A stretch of 64,000 nucleotides of DNA from an uncultured Vampirovibrio sp. (GCA_910577515.1 CAJTLW010000005.1:1-64000); one strand, 5' to 3'. Shown: positions 8,686-18,182, counted from the first letter of the stretch. Program-made: numbers and translations. Notes: generated by a model not told the origin, from the sequence alone.

Positions 8686-10296
8686 CTATTCAAAAAGATT
8701 ATTAAGCCTGTCTTGAATTTCCATCGGGTCAATTTCATTTGTAATACTGTTTATATCATAAGCAATTTGGAAGAATTTAGCTGCTTCAACCTTTTCGCCT
8801 TTAATAGATAAAGCTCTTGCAAGGTTGTAATATGCAAGCGCATAGTTTGGATTAGCAGAAATAGCAGCCCTAAAGCAATCAGAAGCTTTCTGAATGTGCG
8901 CTAAATCATCAAGATAAATTACCCCTAAATTGTTATGAGCAATAGCGTATCCTACATCATATTTTATAGAAAGTTCATATTCTTTAATGGCTTCGGATAA
9001 TTCGCCCATGCCCCAATATAAATATCCTAAATTGCAATGGATTTTCGCATTATTTGGTTCCAGTTCAAGCGCCCTTCTGTATATTATAAGGGCATTTTGA
9101 TAATCTTCTTTATCATAAAAAGCACTGCCAAGGCTTATATAAATATCTAATTCTTTCGGCGTCAAAAGATAAGCCGATTGAAAAGCTTCAATTGCAGCAT
9201 CTGTATTTTTTATAACATTTTGCTGCACATATCCTAAAGTCTGCGCCACAATACTCGTCCAATCCTGTTTCGGGTTTAGCGTAATAGCACTTTGATAGTG
9301 TGAAACCGCCTGTTCATATTCACCTTTCATAAAATAAAGGTTTGCTATATTACTGTGCAAAATAGCATTATTCGGATGAATTGAGATAAATTTCAAATAA
9401 GTTGAAATTGCATTATCATAATCACCCATCTCTTCATAAGCCTGCACAAGCCCTGAATAAGCAGAAAAACATAATGAATCAATCCATCTTGCCATTTTAT
9501 ATTCAATAATAGCTTCTTCGTGTTTGCCTATTGCCCTGTAGATATCCCCTAAACCACAATATAGAGGGGCAAACCCCGGAATTCTATCTATCATTTTTGT
9601 ATAATAATCAATAGCAGTATCAAAATCTTTCAATTTTGAAAAATATCTTACTTTGGCTAAATCAGGAATTATGGCAACTATTTTCAACTTTTGGAAAAAG
9701 GTTTTCTTTGCTTCGTTATCAAAAGGCAGAAAAATAAATGAAAGAATTAATTCCAGTTTGCTTTGCAATTTTGTTTTAAAAGACGAAAAGAATAAAACCT
9801 TTAAAAGCCTATGCTTTAAATAATGTATTCTAGAGGATTTGAAAAACGTAAACCTCAAGGCGTTATTAGCCTCTTCAAGTGCATCTGTGTATCTGTCTTT
9901 CTTTTTTAAACACTGTGCCATCATATAATGGCATTGCGCCCTATCGGCCCCATTTTTTATAGCAAGGTTGAAATAGTTTACGGCTCTGTCCAATTCCCCT
10001 TTGTGGAAAAAAGCAAAACCTATTTTATAATAAATTTCACCATTATCAATTAAAGCCTCTGATGCTCTTTGATACTGAGTTATGGCCTCATCTATATATT
10101 GCTTTGCCTGGTAAACGTCCAAATGCCAATCCATATAAAGGTCGCCAAGACGCACATGTAAATCAAAACGGTTTGGTTCTTTTAAAAGAATTGTCTGACA
10201 AAATTCAATAGCTTTCTGGATTTCGCCGTTCTTTTTAAATTTATTAATCTCTCTATTTATATTTTTAATATCAGTACTCAAAACATTCTTACCCAA
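8686..10296 (-). CDS. Tetratricopeptide-repeat protein
   Basis: This 536-residue protein consists almost wholly of TPR units: a block at about 15-150, a break at about 150-205 containing a hydrophobic FSSFKTKLQSK...LSFIFLP stretch, then about nine more units to the end. Repeats such as YCGLGDIYRAIGKHEEAIIEYKMA have the W/L-G-Y-A-F-A-P pattern. No signal peptide or catalytic domain is seen, so it is probably a cytoplasmic or membrane-peripheral scaffold. It lies upstream of the two Opp-type permeases with a 72-base gap before the M16 genes. A functional link to the transporter is possible but is only positional. Confidence 0.85.
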   Translation of the reverse strand: MGKNVLSTDIKNINREINKFKKNGEIQKAIEFCQTILLKEPNRFDLHVRLGDLYMDWHLDVYQAKQYIDEAITQYQRASEALIDNGEIYYKIGFAFFHKGELDRAVNYFNLAIKNGADRAQCHYMMAQCLKKKDRYTDALEEANNALRFTFFKSSRIHYLKHRLLKVLFFSSFKTKLQSKLELILSFIFLPFDNEAKKTFFQKLKIVAIIPDLAKVRYFSKLKDFDTAIDYYTKMIDRIPGFAPLYCGLGDIYRAIGKHEEAIIEYKMARWIDSLCFSAYSGLVQAYEEMGDYDNAISTYLKFISIHPNNAILHSNIANLYFMKGEYEQAVSHYQSAITLNPKQDWTSIVAQTLGYVQQNVIKNTDAAIEAFQSAYLLTPKELDIYISLGSAFYDKEDYQNALIIYRRALELEPNNAKIHCNLGYLYWGMGELSEAIKEYELSIKYDVGYAIAHNNLGVIYLDDLAHIQKASDCFRAAISANPNYALAYYNLARALSIKGEKVEAAKFFQIAYDINSITNEIDPMEIQDRLNNLFE

Positions 10297-10368
10297 TAAT
10301 TCTAGTAATAATAATTCTAATTTAGGCTAAAAAAACATGCAAATTTTTTACACATTCTTAAAACTTGT

Positions 10369-11610
10369 TTAAATATTCTTCAAATATTCTTCAGGTGCAA
10401 GAATTGAAACTATCGCAGGGTTTAGAAGATATTTCCCCGCAATGCTTTGAATATCCTCTTTTGTAACAGCATTAAGTTTTGCCTTGTATTTTTCTTCATA
10501 GTCAAGGCCAAAGCCCATAATATAATCATATCCCGCAACTGAAGCCAATTGCATATTTGTTTGTGAAAAATATTCAAGCCGCCCTAAAATATTTTCTTTA
10601 GCACCCGTAAGTTCAATATCTGATACAAGACTATCCACCATTTTTTTGGATTCAATCTTGAAGCCTTCAAGAGATTTTTCTATATTCTTTGGTTCTGTAC
10701 CTATATAAAAATAAAACAATGAAGAGTGCTTCAACGGCTCAAGCGCACTTCTTACAGTATAAGCTAAGCCCTGTTTATCCCTCAATTCTACAAAAAGCCT
10801 GGAAGAAAGACCGGATGAACCTAAGATATTATTCATCACAACAATTTTAGGATAATCTTCACTAAATTGAGTATCAACTATTATTCCCTTAAAAATTTGC
10901 GCTTGTTTTGCATCATTTTTTACAATCTTTATAATGTCTTCTCCACTGCTTAGAGAAGGAATTGCAAGTACATTCTCAATTTTTGAAACATTATTATTGT
11001 TTGTTTTCATAAAATTGAATTTTTGCACAAAATAATCAACGATTTTATCTTCATCTTTGATGTCACCCGCTATAGAAATCACTTTTTTTGCATTCATAAT
11101 TTGTGCTAAAACATCAATAACATCCTGTTTTTGAATTTTATCAATATCAGCAAGGGTTTTATTTAGTGAATTGCCATAATAATGGTTTTGATAAACTCTC
11201 TCAATTAAAGCATCAGATGCTTTTATCTGAGGCGAATCAAGGTCTGATACAATTTCACCTTTGAGTTTAAAAACTTCTTTTTCAAAATTTTCAAACGTAG
11301 AATTTTGTAAAATATCCGATAAAATATCAAGCGCAAGTTCAAAATCTTCATTCAAAAATAAAGTTGCAACTTTAAGATAATCCTGCTTGCATTTAACAGA
11401 AGTTTCAATACCATTTGATTCTATTAAATCAGCTAGTTCTTCAGCTGAGCGTGTTTTAGTTCCCTTTAATAAAAGTTTGGAAAAAAGCGTATAAATTCCT
11501 GCCATTTTCTCTGGAATATCAATTGTAAAATACATACATACTGCCATTCTTGGCGTATTTTTGGTATTTCTTAAAATTATATCTATATTATCCTTTTGGA
11601 TTAATTTCAT
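10369..11610 (-). CDS. M16-family peptidase homologue without zinc motif
   Basis: This 413-residue protein has the two-lobe M16 (pitrilysin/MPP/PqqL-like) fold. In the first lobe, the position where active members have HxxEH reads LFSKLLLKGT, so the zinc ligands are missing. The C-terminal lobe has the conserved SSGLSSRLFVELRDKQGLAYTV. In bacteria such proteins commonly pair with an active M16 subunit encoded next door, exactly as here: the catalytic gene ends 10 bases upstream. Probably the non-catalytic half of a heterodimeric oligopeptidase, cytoplasmic since no signal peptide is seen. Confidence 0.85.
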   Translation of the reverse strand: MKLIQKDNIDIILRNTKNTPRMAVCMYFTIDIPEKMAGIYTLFSKLLLKGTKTRSAEELADLIESNGIETSVKCKQDYLKVATLFLNEDFELALDILSDILQNSTFENFEKEVFKLKGEIVSDLDSPQIKASDALIERVYQNHYYGNSLNKTLADIDKIQKQDVIDVLAQIMNAKKVISIAGDIKDEDKIVDYFVQKFNFMKTNNNNVSKIENVLAIPSLSSGEDIIKIVKNDAKQAQIFKGIIVDTQFSEDYPKIVVMNNILGSSGLSSRLFVELRDKQGLAYTVRSALEPLKHSSLFYFYIGTEPKNIEKSLEGFKIESKKMVDSLVSDIELTGAKENILGRLEYFSQTNMQLASVAGYDYIMGFGLDYEEKYKAKLNAVTKEDIQSIAGKYLLNPAIVSILAPEEYLKNI

Positions 11611-11620
11611 TATTTTCTCC

Positions 11621-12970
11621 TTACTTTGCGCCTGATTGCATGCTTTTTGGCATCAATATACTTATGGAACACTGATTTTTTGAAAGATACTTTTGTACAA
11701 CACCTTTTAAATAAAGCACATCAATCTCATTAAGCGCCTTTAAATATTCATTCGCAAGGGATACATCCTCTAAAACTGTCACGTAGTGACCTATCGTATC
11801 AGCTATTTCAGAAACAGTTTCAGCACTTTCTGCAAAATTCACTTTCAAACGTTTTTTTGCCTTATTTAATTCATCCTCTGAAATTTCAGGCAATAAATCA
11901 AGTTCATTTTTAATTTCATTGACAACATCATCTTTGAAAGATGGATTGAAGTTTGCCTCAATAAAGAAATTATCCCCGTCCTTAAACTGGTAATGACAGG
12001 TGCTAATGTCATAAAAATGCGGCTTTTCAGGCTCTTCAATAAATTTCCTGTTTAATCTGGAACTTTTCCCTTCCCCAAAAATAACCGAAATTAAATCAAG
12101 AGCTATTGTTTCCTTTAAATTTCTCGCCCTGTCAGCTAAAAAGCCAAACATAATATATCCTGTTTGAATTTCAGCTGTATCTTCAAGCACACAAGGGTTT
12201 TTGATTAAAGTTTCAATCGTCCTTTCATCGGATGATAAAAGTTTTTTTGGAAGATTGTTTTGAAATTTAAACTCTTCCATAACCTTATTTATAATTTCAT
12301 CATCATTAAACTGCCCTACAATAATAGTTGTCATATTTTTCGGGCTGTAGAAATTTTGATAATATGCCATAATATCATCCCGCGGAATTTTGGCAATAAT
12401 TTCTTTTGTTCCTATGACATTTCTTTTATAGGGATGTTTTTCATACATTTTATCATTTAGAGCATCGTATACTTTCCGCCAGCTTCTATCCTGCCCCATC
12501 CTTATTTCTTCAATAACAACACATCTTTCACGCCCGTCTTTTGGAACAGCTCCATTCGGGTTAAAAGTTTGCCCGATTTCATCATCCGGCAAAATAGGGT
12601 CTACCATCATATCAGCATGCATGTGAAGTGCTAATTCTAAATGCTTTTTAGGAATTGTGACGTAATAAAAAGTGTAATCTTTCCATGTTGCAGCATTAAT
12701 AATACCGCCCCGTCTTTCAAGCGTACAATCAAATTCGCCCGCTTTATATTTATGGGTTCCCTTAAACATTAAATGTTCAAGAAAGTGCGAAACACCATTA
12801 TTATCAGCATTTTCATTAATAGAGCCTGTTTTTACCCAGGTGCTTATATTTACCATGGGGCTTTCTTTCTTTGCAAGCACAAGTTTATGCCCGTTATCAA
12901 ATGTTATAATTCTTAAAGGTTCAGGCAAATAAGGATATTCAACCAATTTTTTTTCAATTATTTTTGTCAT
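11621..12970 (-). CDS. M16-family zinc metallopeptidase, catalytic subunit
   Basis: At 449 residues, this carries the inverted zinc motif HFLEH (62-66) followed by LMFKGT, and the distal zinc-binding Glu in VVIEEIRMGQD (154 or 155). Family members clamp and cleave short unfolded peptides. The second lobe ends with FGEGKSSRLNRKF and a long helical tail. There is no signal peptide. It forms an operon with the zinc-less homologue just downstream, and with aroH, fmt and def upstream. Between HFLEH and the distal Glu there is a small insertion (about 132-148). Confidence 0.9.
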   Translation of the reverse strand: MTKIIEKKLVEYPYLPEPLRIITFDNGHKLVLAKKESPMVNISTWVKTGSINENADNNGVSHFLEHLMFKGTHKYKAGEFDCTLERRGGIINAATWKDYTFYYVTIPKKHLELALHMHADMMVDPILPDDEIGQTFNPNGAVPKDGRERCVVIEEIRMGQDRSWRKVYDALNDKMYEKHPYKRNVIGTKEIIAKIPRDDIMAYYQNFYSPKNMTTIIVGQFNDDEIINKVMEEFKFQNNLPKKLLSSDERTIETLIKNPCVLEDTAEIQTGYIMFGFLADRARNLKETIALDLISVIFGEGKSSRLNRKFIEEPEKPHFYDISTCHYQFKDGDNFFIEANFNPSFKDDVVNEIKNELDLLPEISEDELNKAKKRLKVNFAESAETVSEIADTIGHYVTVLEDVSLANEYLKALNEIDVLYLKGVVQKYLSKNQCSISILMPKSMQSGAK

Positions 12971-12997
12971 ATTTTAACCCCTTTGGTTTTTTATAAT

Positions 12998-13381
12998 TTA
13001 ATGTACATCTCTGGCTAAATCAGCCCGGAGAACTTCAGCACCCTTTAAATATACATGGTTTATCTTATTTTGTTCAACATCAGTGTTTACAACAATTAAA
13101 ACCCTAAGGCACTTTTCAATAGCATTAGGTACATCAAGCTCCTGATAACACATCATAGGAACCATATCAAACCCGCATTTCAGTCTTGCAAATTTAGCAG
13201 GGAAAGCAGCATTCAAATCTTTTGTAAGCGTGAAAATAGCGAATGCTATATCAGCTTGTTTAATGTCATTCCTCTTTAAGATTTCACCGACAAGCTCCGC
13301 CGTAGCTTCTTCAATACATTCTACTGTATTAGATAAAACGGTTGTTGCTCCTCTTATACCCCTTGTTTCTTTATTTATCAT
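12998..13381 (-). CDS. aroH: Chorismate mutase, AroH type
   Basis: Converts chorismate to prephenate for Phe and Tyr synthesis; cytoplasmic homotrimer. At 127 residues it matches the Bacillus AroH class, not the all-helical AroQ class. Conserved pieces in order: RGIRGATTV (active-site Arg), FPAKFARLKCGFDMVPMMC, QELDVPNAIEKCLRVLI (Glu and Arg of the site), and HVYLKGAEVLRADL (Tyr near 110). The gene follows fmt with no gap (fmt stop at 13382, aroH start at 13381) and precedes the M16 pair. AroH-type mutases are found in Bacilli and Cyanobacteria, among others. Confidence 0.95.
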   Translation of the reverse strand: MINKETRGIRGATTVLSNTVECIEEATAELVGEILKRNDIKQADIAFAIFTLTKDLNAAFPAKFARLKCGFDMVPMMCYQELDVPNAIEKCLRVLIVVNTDVEQNKINHVYLKGAEVLRADLARDVH

Positions 13382-14338
13382 TTATTCAAGCCTCCCGATT
13401 TTATCCCCGCATTTTATTTTAGCCCCCAACGACCAGGCAAATGCTGCCATCTCGCCTTTTCCTTCAGGTTTCACCGTTTTAATTAAAATAGCTCCATCAG
13501 AACATTTTACGCTAATTCCATCTTTTGAAACAGAGATTACCTCTCCGCATTTAAAGTTTTCACAACCGTCAATATCACAAAAATCTGTTTTTAAAACCTT
13601 AACAATTTTGTCATTAAAAAGGAAATGACACGTGTTTATGCCGCAATACGCTCTAACTTTATTGTGTACATCATTTTTCTTATTTTCAAAAGATAATTCT
13701 TTTTCTTCTTTAGTCATTTTTTTTGTAAAAGTAGCATCATAACTGTTTTGCGGACATGGCTTTAAACTGCCGTCATATAAGCCTTTTAGAGTTTCTATTA
13801 TTAAATCTGGAGATTTATCAGATATTTCATCATGCAATTTTACAAAATCCGTATCAAAATCGAGCTTAATTTCTTTTGTAAGGCAAATATCCCCTGCATC
13901 CAGCTCTAAAACAGTTATCATTGTTGTAATTCCTGTTTTTTCATCTCCTGCAAGCAAAGCAGCACAAATAGGGTTAGCGCCTCTGTATTTTGGAAGAAGA
14001 CTTGCATGTAAATTTACAGTATGAAACTTAGGAATATCAAGCACTTCCTGTGATAAAATCTGCCCGAAAGCAAATGTTACAAAAAAATCAGCATCATAAG
14101 ATTTTAATTTTTCAATAATTTCCGGCTCTTTTGAAAGCTTAAAAGGTTCTAAAACATCTACCCCTGCTTCAATTGCAGCAAGTTTAATATTTGAATCCGT
14201 TATTTTTTTACCCCGCTTTGAAGGTTTTGGGGGCTGTGTTACAAGGGCTTTTACTTCAAAATCATTTGAATTAATTAAGGCCTCAAACGAAGGAACTGCA
14301 ATATCCGGGCTGCCAAAAAAAACTACTTTTATACCCAC
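13382..14338 (-). CDS. fmt: Methionyl-tRNA formyltransferase
   Basis: Transfers formyl from 10-formyl-THF to Met-tRNAi. Length of 318 is typical. Motifs: N-terminal FFGSPDIAVPSFEAL, VTFAFGQILSQEVL, the catalytic-site stretch NLHASLLPKYRGANPI (Asn and His; GANPI replaces the more usual GAAPI), GITTMITVLELDAGDI, and a C-terminal OB-like domain ending GDKIGRLE. Directly downstream of def with a two-base gap, the classic def-fmt pair. Confidence 0.96.
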   Translation of the reverse strand: MGIKVVFFGSPDIAVPSFEALINSNDFEVKALVTQPPKPSKRGKKITDSNIKLAAIEAGVDVLEPFKLSKEPEIIEKLKSYDADFFVTFAFGQILSQEVLDIPKFHTVNLHASLLPKYRGANPICAALLAGDEKTGITTMITVLELDAGDICLTKEIKLDFDTDFVKLHDEISDKSPDLIIETLKGLYDGSLKPCPQNSYDATFTKKMTKEEKELSFENKKNDVHNKVRAYCGINTCHFLFNDKIVKVLKTDFCDIDGCENFKCGEVISVSKDGISVKCSDGAILIKTVKPEGKGEMAAFAWSLGAKIKCGDKIGRLE

Positions 14339-14340
14339 CT

Positions 14341-14940
14341 CTATTGCCGCTCCTCATCATTTGCTTTATTTAAAGCTTCATTAGCTAAAATTTGTTCTTC
14401 AAGCTCATCCTCTTTTATAAGCCTATCTTCTTCAATTTGAGGTAAATTATTTTTATTTAAAGCCTCTGTTGCTTCAAAAATATTTCTTGAATGGTCTATA
14501 AATAAAATTCCATCCAAATGGTCATTTTCATGCTGTATAGCATAAGCCAAAAGTTCTCCGCCCTTTGCCTCCATTACAAAAGGTCTGCCGTTAATATCTA
14601 ATGCTTTTACCAAAACATCTGAATATCTGCGAACGTTTACATACGCTTCAGGAAAACTCAAGCACCCTTCTTTGACACATATTGCACCTGATTTTTTAAT
14701 AATTTTGGGGTTTACAAAAACAAGCGGATTATAAGGCTCGTTTTCTTTTGAAACATCTATTACAAAAATTCTTAAATTTTCCCCAACCTGAGGTGCCGCA
14801 AGACCTACACCATTTGCTGCATACATGGTATCAAGCATATTTTCAATCAAAATTCGGATTTTTTTTGAAATTTTACCGACTTCTTTTGATTTTTGTCTCA
14901 ATAAAGGGTTTCCGTAACTTAATATCTTTAAAATTGCCAT
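14341..14940 (-). CDS. def: Peptide deformylase
   Basis: Fe2+ hydrolase removing the N-formyl group from nascent proteins. The three family motifs are all present: GVGLAAPQVG (44-53), EGCLSFPE (91-98, metal ligand Cys93) and QHENDHLDG (136-144, ligands His137 and His141, catalytic Glu138). The 199-residue length includes a C-terminal acidic tail of about 35 residues beyond the domain. First gene of the long leftward run that continues to the GerMN gene; 142 bases separate it from the divergent holin-like gene. Confidence 0.97.
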   Translation of the reverse strand: MAILKILSYGNPLLRQKSKEVGKISKKIRILIENMLDTMYAANGVGLAAPQVGENLRIFVIDVSKENEPYNPLVFVNPKIIKKSGAICVKEGCLSFPEAYVNVRRYSDVLVKALDINGRPFVMEAKGGELLAYAIQHENDHLDGILFIDHSRNIFEATEALNKNNLPQIEEDRLIKEDELEEQILANEALNKANDEERQ

Positions 14941-15082
14941 AAAATTAATCCTATCAACTTAAATAAGATTTTACCATAAACTTTAAATAAAGAAAAATAT
15001 TAGACTTTCGGGTAATTTAATCGGAAGAAAAATCTGAAAAAATAATTATTGAAGGAATGATAAAGAAAAAGGGAATTTTCTG

Positions 15083-15427
15083 ATGCTGTATGTGCTTTTG
15101 AGATGGTTTTTGTATTCGCTTATTATTCTTTTCATCGCTTGGCTTATTCCAGGAATTCATGTTTCAGGTATCCAATCAGCCTTAATTGCAATAGTAATTA
15201 TCGGTTTGATTAATGCTATCCTGAAACCCCTGGTATACCTTATTACATTACCTATCAATATTATTACCCTCGGGCTTTTTAGTCTTGTCATTAACGCATT
15301 ATTGTTTATGCTGGCAAGCCACCTCACCCCCGGTTTTAGTGTTGAAGGTTTTTGGAGTGCGCTTTTAGGGTCGTTAATACTTTCGGCTCTAAGTATTCCA
15401 ATTAATAATTTGGAAAAAGAGCCATAA
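15083..15427 (+). CDS. Phage holin family IV-like membrane protein
   Basis: This 114-residue protein is almost entirely four membrane helices. The pattern matches the small 'mycobacterial 4 TMS phage holin' family (PF04020): WLIPGIHVSG, GLINAILKPLVYLITLPINIITLGLF, then LTPGFSVEGFWSALLGS. Despite the family name, members are chromosomal membrane proteins in many bacteria, including cyanobacteria, and there is no prophage here. Function unknown. A bidirectional terminator follows. Confidence 0.85.
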   Translation: MLYVLLRWFLYSLIILFIAWLIPGIHVSGIQSALIAIVIIGLINAILKPLVYLITLPINIITLGLFSLVINALLFMLASHLTPGFSVEGFWSALLGSLILSALSIPINNLEKEP

Positions 15428-15452
15428 GCCAAATATAAAAAACCAAAAACAA

Positions 15453-15487
15453 AAATTGCCTGCAATAATAGGTTTGCAGGCAATTTT
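15453..15487. terminator. Bidirectional hairpin terminator
   Basis: AAAATTGCCTGCA (15453-15465) pairs with TGCAGGCAATTTT (15475-15487) around a short loop. T-rich sequence follows on the plus strand. It ends the holin-like gene. Confidence 0.8.
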
Positions 15488-15500
15488 GATTTTTATAAAC

Positions 15501-15529
15501 TTGACATTTGCCTAAATATTAAAGACAAT
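15501..15529 (+). promoter_or_regulatory. Sigma-70-type promoter of rfbA
   Basis: TTGACA (15501-15506), a 17-base spacer, then GACAAT (15524-15529). The start codon is 31 bases further on, with GGAGG at 15547. Confidence 0.55.
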
Positions 15530-15559
15530 CAAAGTATATCTTTATTGGAGGATTTTTAG

Positions 15560-16441
15560 ATGAAAGGGATAGTACTTGCAGCAGGAAGCGGAACAAGGCT
15601 TTATCCAAGCACAATTGCTGTAACAAAGCAGCTTTTACCGGTTTACGATAAACCAATGGTTTACTATCCTATTTCTGTTTTAATGCTTGCAGGCATTAAA
15701 GATATCCTAATAATTACTACACCGGATGATGCCGAGAATTTCAATAAACTTCTGGGAAACGGCAGTCATTTTGGTGTAAATTTTTCATACAAAATTCAAA
15801 ATGCTCCAAACGGCATAGCAGAAGCATTAATTCTTGGTGAAGATTTTATTCAAAATGAGCCTTGTGCCTTAATTTTAGGAGATAATATTTTTTATGGCCC
15901 CGGTTTTACAGGCCTTTTAAAAGAGGCAACAAAAAATGCCAACGAAGGCCATGCAACAATTTTTGCCCACCAGGTAAAAAACCCTGAAAGATTTGGCATA
16001 GTTGAATTCGATAAACATAATAATGCAAAATCAATAGAAGAAAAACCTATAAGGCCAAAAACAAATTTTGCAGTAACGGGATTATATTTTTATGATAAAA
16101 ACGCTTCGAAATATGCTAAAACTCTTACACCTTCAAAAAGAGGTGAGCTTGAAATAACAGATTTAAATAATGTTTATCTTAAAAAGAACATTTTAAAGGT
16201 TGAAACTTTAGGAAGAGGGTTTACCTGGCTTGATACAGGACTTCCAAAAGCACTTTTGGATGCAGGTGCTTATATTAGAACAATTGAAGAAAATCAGGGC
16301 ATAAAAATAGCCTGTCTTGAAGAAGTAGCTCTAAGAAAAGGGTTTTTAAACAAAACACAACTTAATAAAATATTAAAAGATTACCCTGATAATGATTATT
16401 ATAACTATGCAAAAGAAATAGTTAACAGCTGGCAAAATTAA
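15560..16441 (+). CDS. rfbA: Glucose-1-phosphate thymidylyltransferase
   Basis: Makes dTDP-glucose from dTTP and glucose-1-phosphate, the first step to dTDP-L-rhamnose and related O-antigen or S-layer sugars. The 293-residue length is standard. Nucleotidyltransferase signature GIVLAAGSGTRLYPST with TKQLLPVYDKPM at 2-33, then GDNIFYGPGF near 110, EEKP near 160, and GFTWLDTGLPKALLDAG near 225. Strong GGAGG ribosome-binding site. rfbBCD are not adjacent; the gene stands alone and converges on the next gene with a four-base overlap. Confidence 0.95.
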   Translation: MKGIVLAAGSGTRLYPSTIAVTKQLLPVYDKPMVYYPISVLMLAGIKDILIITTPDDAENFNKLLGNGSHFGVNFSYKIQNAPNGIAEALILGEDFIQNEPCALILGDNIFYGPGFTGLLKEATKNANEGHATIFAHQVKNPERFGIVEFDKHNNAKSIEEKPIRPKTNFAVTGLYFYDKNASKYAKTLTPSKRGELEITDLNNVYLKKNILKVETLGRGFTWLDTGLPKALLDAGAYIRTIEENQGIKIACLEEVALRKGFLNKTQLNKILKDYPDNDYYNYAKEIVNSWQN

Positions 16442-17637
16442 CCGTTTACATGGGCAAGGATTTGTTCAAATTCATCAAGCATTCTATTTAAAGATTCAAC
16501 AAGCCCTGGGGATGTACGCACATATTTTTGTCCGTTGCTGTGTTCGGAATAAAGCGAAGCACCAAGCCAGCTCGGGTCTTGAAGAAATCTTATAAAATTA
16601 TCATCAAAGCCTAAAGCCTTTGCTCTGTCTATTATCTTTTGAACGTGCTTTTCATTTGGCTCGGGTAACATAAATATCCCGTCTGCAATCTTTTCACCAA
16701 GCATAACGCTGTCATCCGCTTTTCTTACATGGGGAGAAACCGCTTTTATAATTTCACCCGCTTCGGCTTTTGTTATATTTCTTTTAAAATATATTGTAAT
16801 GGGGTCATGCCGCGTATACCAATCGCCGTTGCAGCTTGGAGTTTTATAATTTGCAGCCCCTCCAAATTTTACAATAATATCATCAAGTTTTTTTATTAAT
16901 TCAGGCTCCGGCGCAACATTTAGGCTTATTCTGCCGATTGTAGGCGCATTAATCTTTGTCGTTGACATTCTGTAATGCCAGCCGTTTTCATTAAGTACGC
17001 TAATATTTTTGCTGCGGGTGCCTGTAATATTTGCAATATTATCAGCACATGTCTGCGTTTTTGGATACGGTACTTTACAGCATCTTATCTGTTTATAAAA
17101 ATCATGTTGAATATCACGATAGAGCATCATGGGTCTATCAGCATAAAGATTAGACTTGTCCGGGAAATATTTTTCGATAATTTTAAGCCTGTTTTGTTTA
17201 AAAAGTTCATCACCGGTAAGCTGCGCTGTAGTATTTTGAGTTTTTTGAACACTTGGAATTGCCGTCTGCTTAGTATCTGAGGACACCGTCTGCTGAACTC
17301 CTGAAGTAGCAGGTTTTGAAACAGCCGGAGCCGGGGCTTGTTGAACATTAGAAGAAGCGGCTTTTGGAGTAACTGTCTGTTGAGCACCGGAAGAAGCAGT
17401 TTTTTGAACATTTTGTGCGGCAGCCTGTGCGGCTTTATCCGGCCGCCTGTGTCTTAAAACACCGATAGCAATAACGCTGCCTGCAATAGCAAGCCCTGCC
17501 AGTGTCAAAAAGAGTTTCTTACTTTTATTGTCGTTATCAACTTGCGCCGAAGCCTTAGGCACCTGAACATCCGGTACAGAAGGTTTTTGATATAAAAACG
17601 CAGAGTTAACACTGCTCAAATTTTGCACATTATTCAT
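16438..17637 (-). CDS. Unknown membrane-anchored protein
   Basis: I do not recognise this 399-residue protein. It has a polar N-terminus (1-40), one membrane helix (about 43-61, LFLTLAGLAIAGSVIAIGVL), an Arg-rich stop (RHRRP), then an Ala/Thr/Val/Gln-rich low-complexity linker with TVSSDTKQ/SSGVQQT-like repeats (to about 145). A mixed alpha/beta domain (about 150-399) contains NGWHYRMS, RISLNV, GDWYTRHDPITIYFKR and GEKIADGIFMLPEP. Two Cys pairs (about 184-198) could bind metal or form disulfides. The layout (short tag, membrane helix, linker, domain) parallels other unknown proteins in this window. Confidence 0.7.
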   Translation of the reverse strand: MNNVQNLSSVNSAFLYQKPSVPDVQVPKASAQVDNDNKSKKLFLTLAGLAIAGSVIAIGVLRHRRPDKAAQAAAQNVQKTASSGAQQTVTPKAASSNVQQAPAPAVSKPATSGVQQTVSSDTKQTAIPSVQKTQNTTAQLTGDELFKQNRLKIIEKYFPDKSNLYADRPMMLYRDIQHDFYKQIRCCKVPYPKTQTCADNIANITGTRSKNISVLNENGWHYRMSTTKINAPTIGRISLNVAPEPELIKKLDDIIVKFGGAANYKTPSCNGDWYTRHDPITIYFKRNITKAEAGEIIKAVSPHVRKADDSVMLGEKIADGIFMLPEPNEKHVQKIIDRAKALGFDDNFIRFLQDPSWLGASLYSEHSNGQKYVRTSPGLVESLNRMLDEFEQILAHVNG

Positions 17638-17700
17638 TATATTTACCGCACACCACTATATAAAAATAAAAACAAAAGAACTTTAGAAATTGTCAATAAA

Positions 17701-18156
17701 TTATAATAACTTTTCAGCAATAATTTTTGCGGCGGTTTTAATAAATTCTTCGCAAGGGCGTTTTGCATAATATTCATCCGTTCTTTTTGATGGCATTGGC
17801 AAAAATCCTTCTTCAGCTTCGTTTTCAAGCCCTAAAAGTTCACGGCAAATTATTGTATTATGGGAATTTTTAAACTCTTTTGCAAGATTTTGGATAAGTT
17901 CATAATGAGCGCACTTAATCTCATCATTACAAGGCTCAATATACCCTTTTAAAAGCCCTGCAATAATAAACATAGCGGATACAGCGCCGCAAACTTCACG
18001 AAGTCTTCCCATGCCTCCGCCAAAAGAAGATGAGATTGCTAAAAGCGTTTCCTTATCAAGAGGAAGTTCATCGGCAAAAGCCAAAAGCACCGATTGGGCG
18101 CAATTATAACCGGTCTTAAAATTTTCACCGGCAATTTTTGAATAATCTTTTTCCAT
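17701..18156 (-). CDS. C_GCAxxG_C_C family protein
   Basis: This 151-residue protein matches the C-GCAxxG-C-C family (TIGR01909/PF09719): YNCAQSVLLAF near residue 18, SSFGGGMGRLREVCGAVSAMFIIAGLL around 43-68, then CNDEIKCAHYE and a C-terminal PCEEFIKTAA. Five or six spaced Cys suggest redox chemistry or a metal centre, often associated with anaerobes; function is not established. It lies between the unknown membrane protein and the CAU tRNA, with short gaps. Confidence 0.88.
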   Translation of the reverse strand: MEKDYSKIAGENFKTGYNCAQSVLLAFADELPLDKETLLAISSSFGGGMGRLREVCGAVSAMFIIAGLLKGYIEPCNDEIKCAHYELIQNLAKEFKNSHNTIICRELLGLENEAEEGFLPMPSKRTDEYYAKRPCEEFIKTAAKIIAEKLL

Positions 18157-18182
18157 AAAACCAAAAGGGCTGATAAAACCCG

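Noticed and set aside
13230..13628. 132-codon plus-strand frame across aroH and fmt
   Set aside because: It overlaps two well-recognised genes on the other strand and shows no motif or Shine-Dalgarno sequence.
15083..15427. Prophage suggested by the holin family name
   Set aside because: The family is chromosomal in many bacteria and there is no endolysin, integrase or structural gene nearby.
16438..17637. Phosphothreonine-lyase (OspF/SpvC-like) effector
   Set aside because: The strand and helix order is loosely similar, but the essential K-x-H and the following catalytic Lys are not visible. I keep it as unknown.
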